Source: Planctomycetaceae bacterium (GTDB lineage: Bacteria > Planctomycetota > Planctomycetia > Planctomycetales > Planctomycetaceae). Taken from it: a stretch of DNA of 46,678 bases. Made by a program: the position numbers and the translations under genes. Shown here piece by piece: positions 45,523 through 46,678 of this stretch (its first letter is position 1; each line of letters starts with the position of its first letter). The notes below the pieces were generated by a model. That model saw only the letters and a list, made by a program, of their open reading frames with translations, ran no database searches and had not been told where the DNA came from. The stretch lies in assembly GCA_029243145.1 (NCBI GenBank), contig JAQWSQ010000183.1:1-46678 (forward strand), written 5' to 3'.

Positions 45523-46494
45523 ATGAAGACTGCTTTAATCACTGGCGTGAATGGGATGGATGGTAGCCATCTGGCAGAGCACTTACTGGACTTTGGTTAC
45601 AATGTGCATGGCACAATTCGAAGGTCGAGTACCCCTAACCTCAGTCGAATCAAAGATATCCTCACAAGGATCACTCTGCACGAAGCTGACCTGACAGACC
45701 AAGGAAGCTTGAACCGGGCTGTGAAATCTGCCTCGCCTGATGAAGTTTACAATCTCGCCGCACAGTCGTTTGTGGGGGTCTCGTGGGAGATCCCCGCTGC
45801 AACAGCCGACGTGACAGGATTTGGAGCTGTCCGTGTGTTTGAGGCTGTCCGAGAGTATGTAAATTCTAACACCGCAGCCGTTCGAGTGTATCAGGCTTCC
45901 ACTTCTGAAATGTTTGGGAACGCCAGACCTCGCAGTCAAAACGAGTCAACACCTTTTGCACCACACTCACCTTATGGAGTTTCAAAAGTGTTTGCGCATC
46001 AGATGGCTGACGTGTATCGTAAAAGCTTCGGAATGCACATCGCCTGCGGAATCTTGTTTAACCACGAAGGGCCACGAAGGGGAACAGAGTTTGTCACCCG
46101 GAAGATCACAAAAGCTGTCGCCGAGATATCCAGAGGCAGGAGAGAGAAGCTCGGTTTGGGTAACTTGGACGCCTCTCGCGACTGGGGTTACGCGGGAGAC
46201 TTCGTCAAGGCCATGCACCTGATGTTGCAGCAAGAGCAGCCGACAGACTATGTGATTGGCACCGGAGTCACGAGGACAATCCGGGAATTTCTCGACGCGG
46301 CTTTCGCTTCTGTAGGGATCGAAGACTGGACCGACTACGTGTATGAAGACCCCCAGTTTTTTCGACCTGTGGAGCTGCACACTCTCCGAGCAGACCCCTC
46401 TAAAGCAAAGCAAGAGCTTGGCTGGGAACCCTGCACAGACTTCCACAACATGGTTGAGATGATGGTGAAATCCGATCTAAAATCTCTCAGTTAA
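45523..46494 (+). CDS. gmd: GDP-mannose 4,6-dehydratase
   Basis: A 323-residue extended-SDR enzyme converting GDP-mannose to GDP-4-keto-6-deoxymannose for fucose- or rhamnose-type surface sugars. The Rossmann motif is TGVNGMDG at 8-15, the catalytic set is TSE (127-129) with Tyr151 and Lys155 in SPYGVSK, and the Gmd-specific block appears as NHEGPRRGTEFVTRKITKAV. ASRDWGYAGDFVKAMHLML and the C-terminal FRPVELHTLRADPSKAKQELGWEP are also typical. AAAGGGGAA lies seven bases before ATG 45523. About 8 of 22 arginine codons are AGA/AGG by my count, unlike its neighbours, which use CGN; this suggests acquisition by transfer. No fucose synthetase or glycosyltransferase follows within the window. Confidence 0.93.
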   Translation: MKTALITGVNGMDGSHLAEHLLDFGYNVHGTIRRSSTPNLSRIKDILTRITLHEADLTDQGSLNRAVKSASPDEVYNLAAQSFVGVSWEIPAATADVTGFGAVRVFEAVREYVNSNTAAVRVYQASTSEMFGNARPRSQNESTPFAPHSPYGVSKVFAHQMADVYRKSFGMHIACGILFNHEGPRRGTEFVTRKITKAVAEISRGRREKLGLGNLDASRDWGYAGDFVKAMHLMLQQEQPTDYVIGTGVTRTIREFLDAAFASVGIEDWTDYVYEDPQFFRPVELHTLRADPSKAKQELGWEPCTDFHNMVEMMVKSDLKSLS

Positions 46495-46678
46495 GTGGGG
46501 TTAAGGGCTCCTAGAACGGATTAGTGAGTTCCTACAACGCATTAACGAACTCCCAGCAGGTGGGTGTCCTGAAAGTTGTTTGGGTTGAGTATTTTGTTGT
46601 GGGATCGTGAAAAAGCTCCCCGAAGATTTGTGTTCTATTCGTATTGCTTGTTGAAAAGACAGACAAAACGGATTCGAT
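46495..46678. other. End of window, no gene seen
   Basis: 184 bases after gmd without an open frame of note. GGGTTAAGGGCTCC and GTTCCTACAACGC stretches are not recognised elements. Confidence 0.5.

Overview
The window looks like a stretch of chromosome from a planctomycete (Planctomycetota, probably order Planctomycetales). The markers are lineage-typical families: a DUF1501 protein with a Tat-type leader beside a CxxCH-bearing DUF1549/DUF1553 (PSCyt/PSD1) protein, a DUF1559 pseudopilin-like protein followed by a small lipoprotein, a secreted S1 sulfatase, an SMP-30-like lactonase and a Gfo/Idh/MocA oxidoreductase. No rRNA, tRNA, CRISPR array, transposase or phage gene was found.

Layout. Positions 1-9125 hold a 5'-truncated Gfo/Idh/MocA oxidoreductase, a secreted LamG/purple-acid-phosphatase-like enzyme, an ABC exporter, a small GlsB/YeaQ-like membrane protein, a PLP trans-sulfuration enzyme, a divergent LpxL-type acyltransferase with a Rieske protein, and a secreted Cys-rich protein of unknown function ending at a clear terminator. 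Positions 9192-18306 hold CinA, SMP-30 lactonase, sulfatase, an AI-2E family permease with a (TTEEP)6 repeat, and the DUF1549-DUF1501 pair. Positions 18307-18920 are a repeat-rich spacer. Positions 19707-23365 carry a promoter and a partial complex I operon, nuoI-DUF2203-nuoA-nuoC-nuoD, with no nuoB. Positions 23951-27679 carry the DUF1559/lipoprotein pair, an SDR, and fabI with a NUDIX gene. Positions 27894-31696 carry the primary sigma factor with its terminator and promoter, an unrecognised 66-residue ORF with a near-perfect Shine-Dalgarno, and UDP-glucose dehydrogenase. Positions 31716-39504 carry a PAS/PP2C regulator and a complete 2-oxoglutarate dehydrogenase operon (sucA-sucB-lpd). Positions 39758-41559 carry an amino-acid-kinase family protein and an ATP-grasp protein.

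The right end (about 41.6-46.7 kb) looks more accessory. It holds a decayed autotransporter with a frameshift and no passenger, a CIA30-domain secreted protein, small overlapping ORFs, a UV-damage endonuclease (UVDE) fused to a GIY-YIG nuclease domain, and a GDP-mannose 4,6-dehydratase with unusual arginine codon use. The UVDE-GIY-YIG fusion is the best candidate for something undescribed: it joins two nuclease folds that could make two nicks or a nick plus processing in one repair enzyme.

Functional themes are central energy metabolism (complex I parts, the 2-oxoglutarate dehydrogenase complex), envelope and surface chemistry (acyltransferase, FabI, UDP-glucose dehydrogenase, GDP-mannose dehydratase, exporter), extracellular polymer degradation (sulfatase, lactonase, PSCyt/PSD1), and DNA repair. 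All identifications come from reading protein motifs and sequence by eye; no database search was run.
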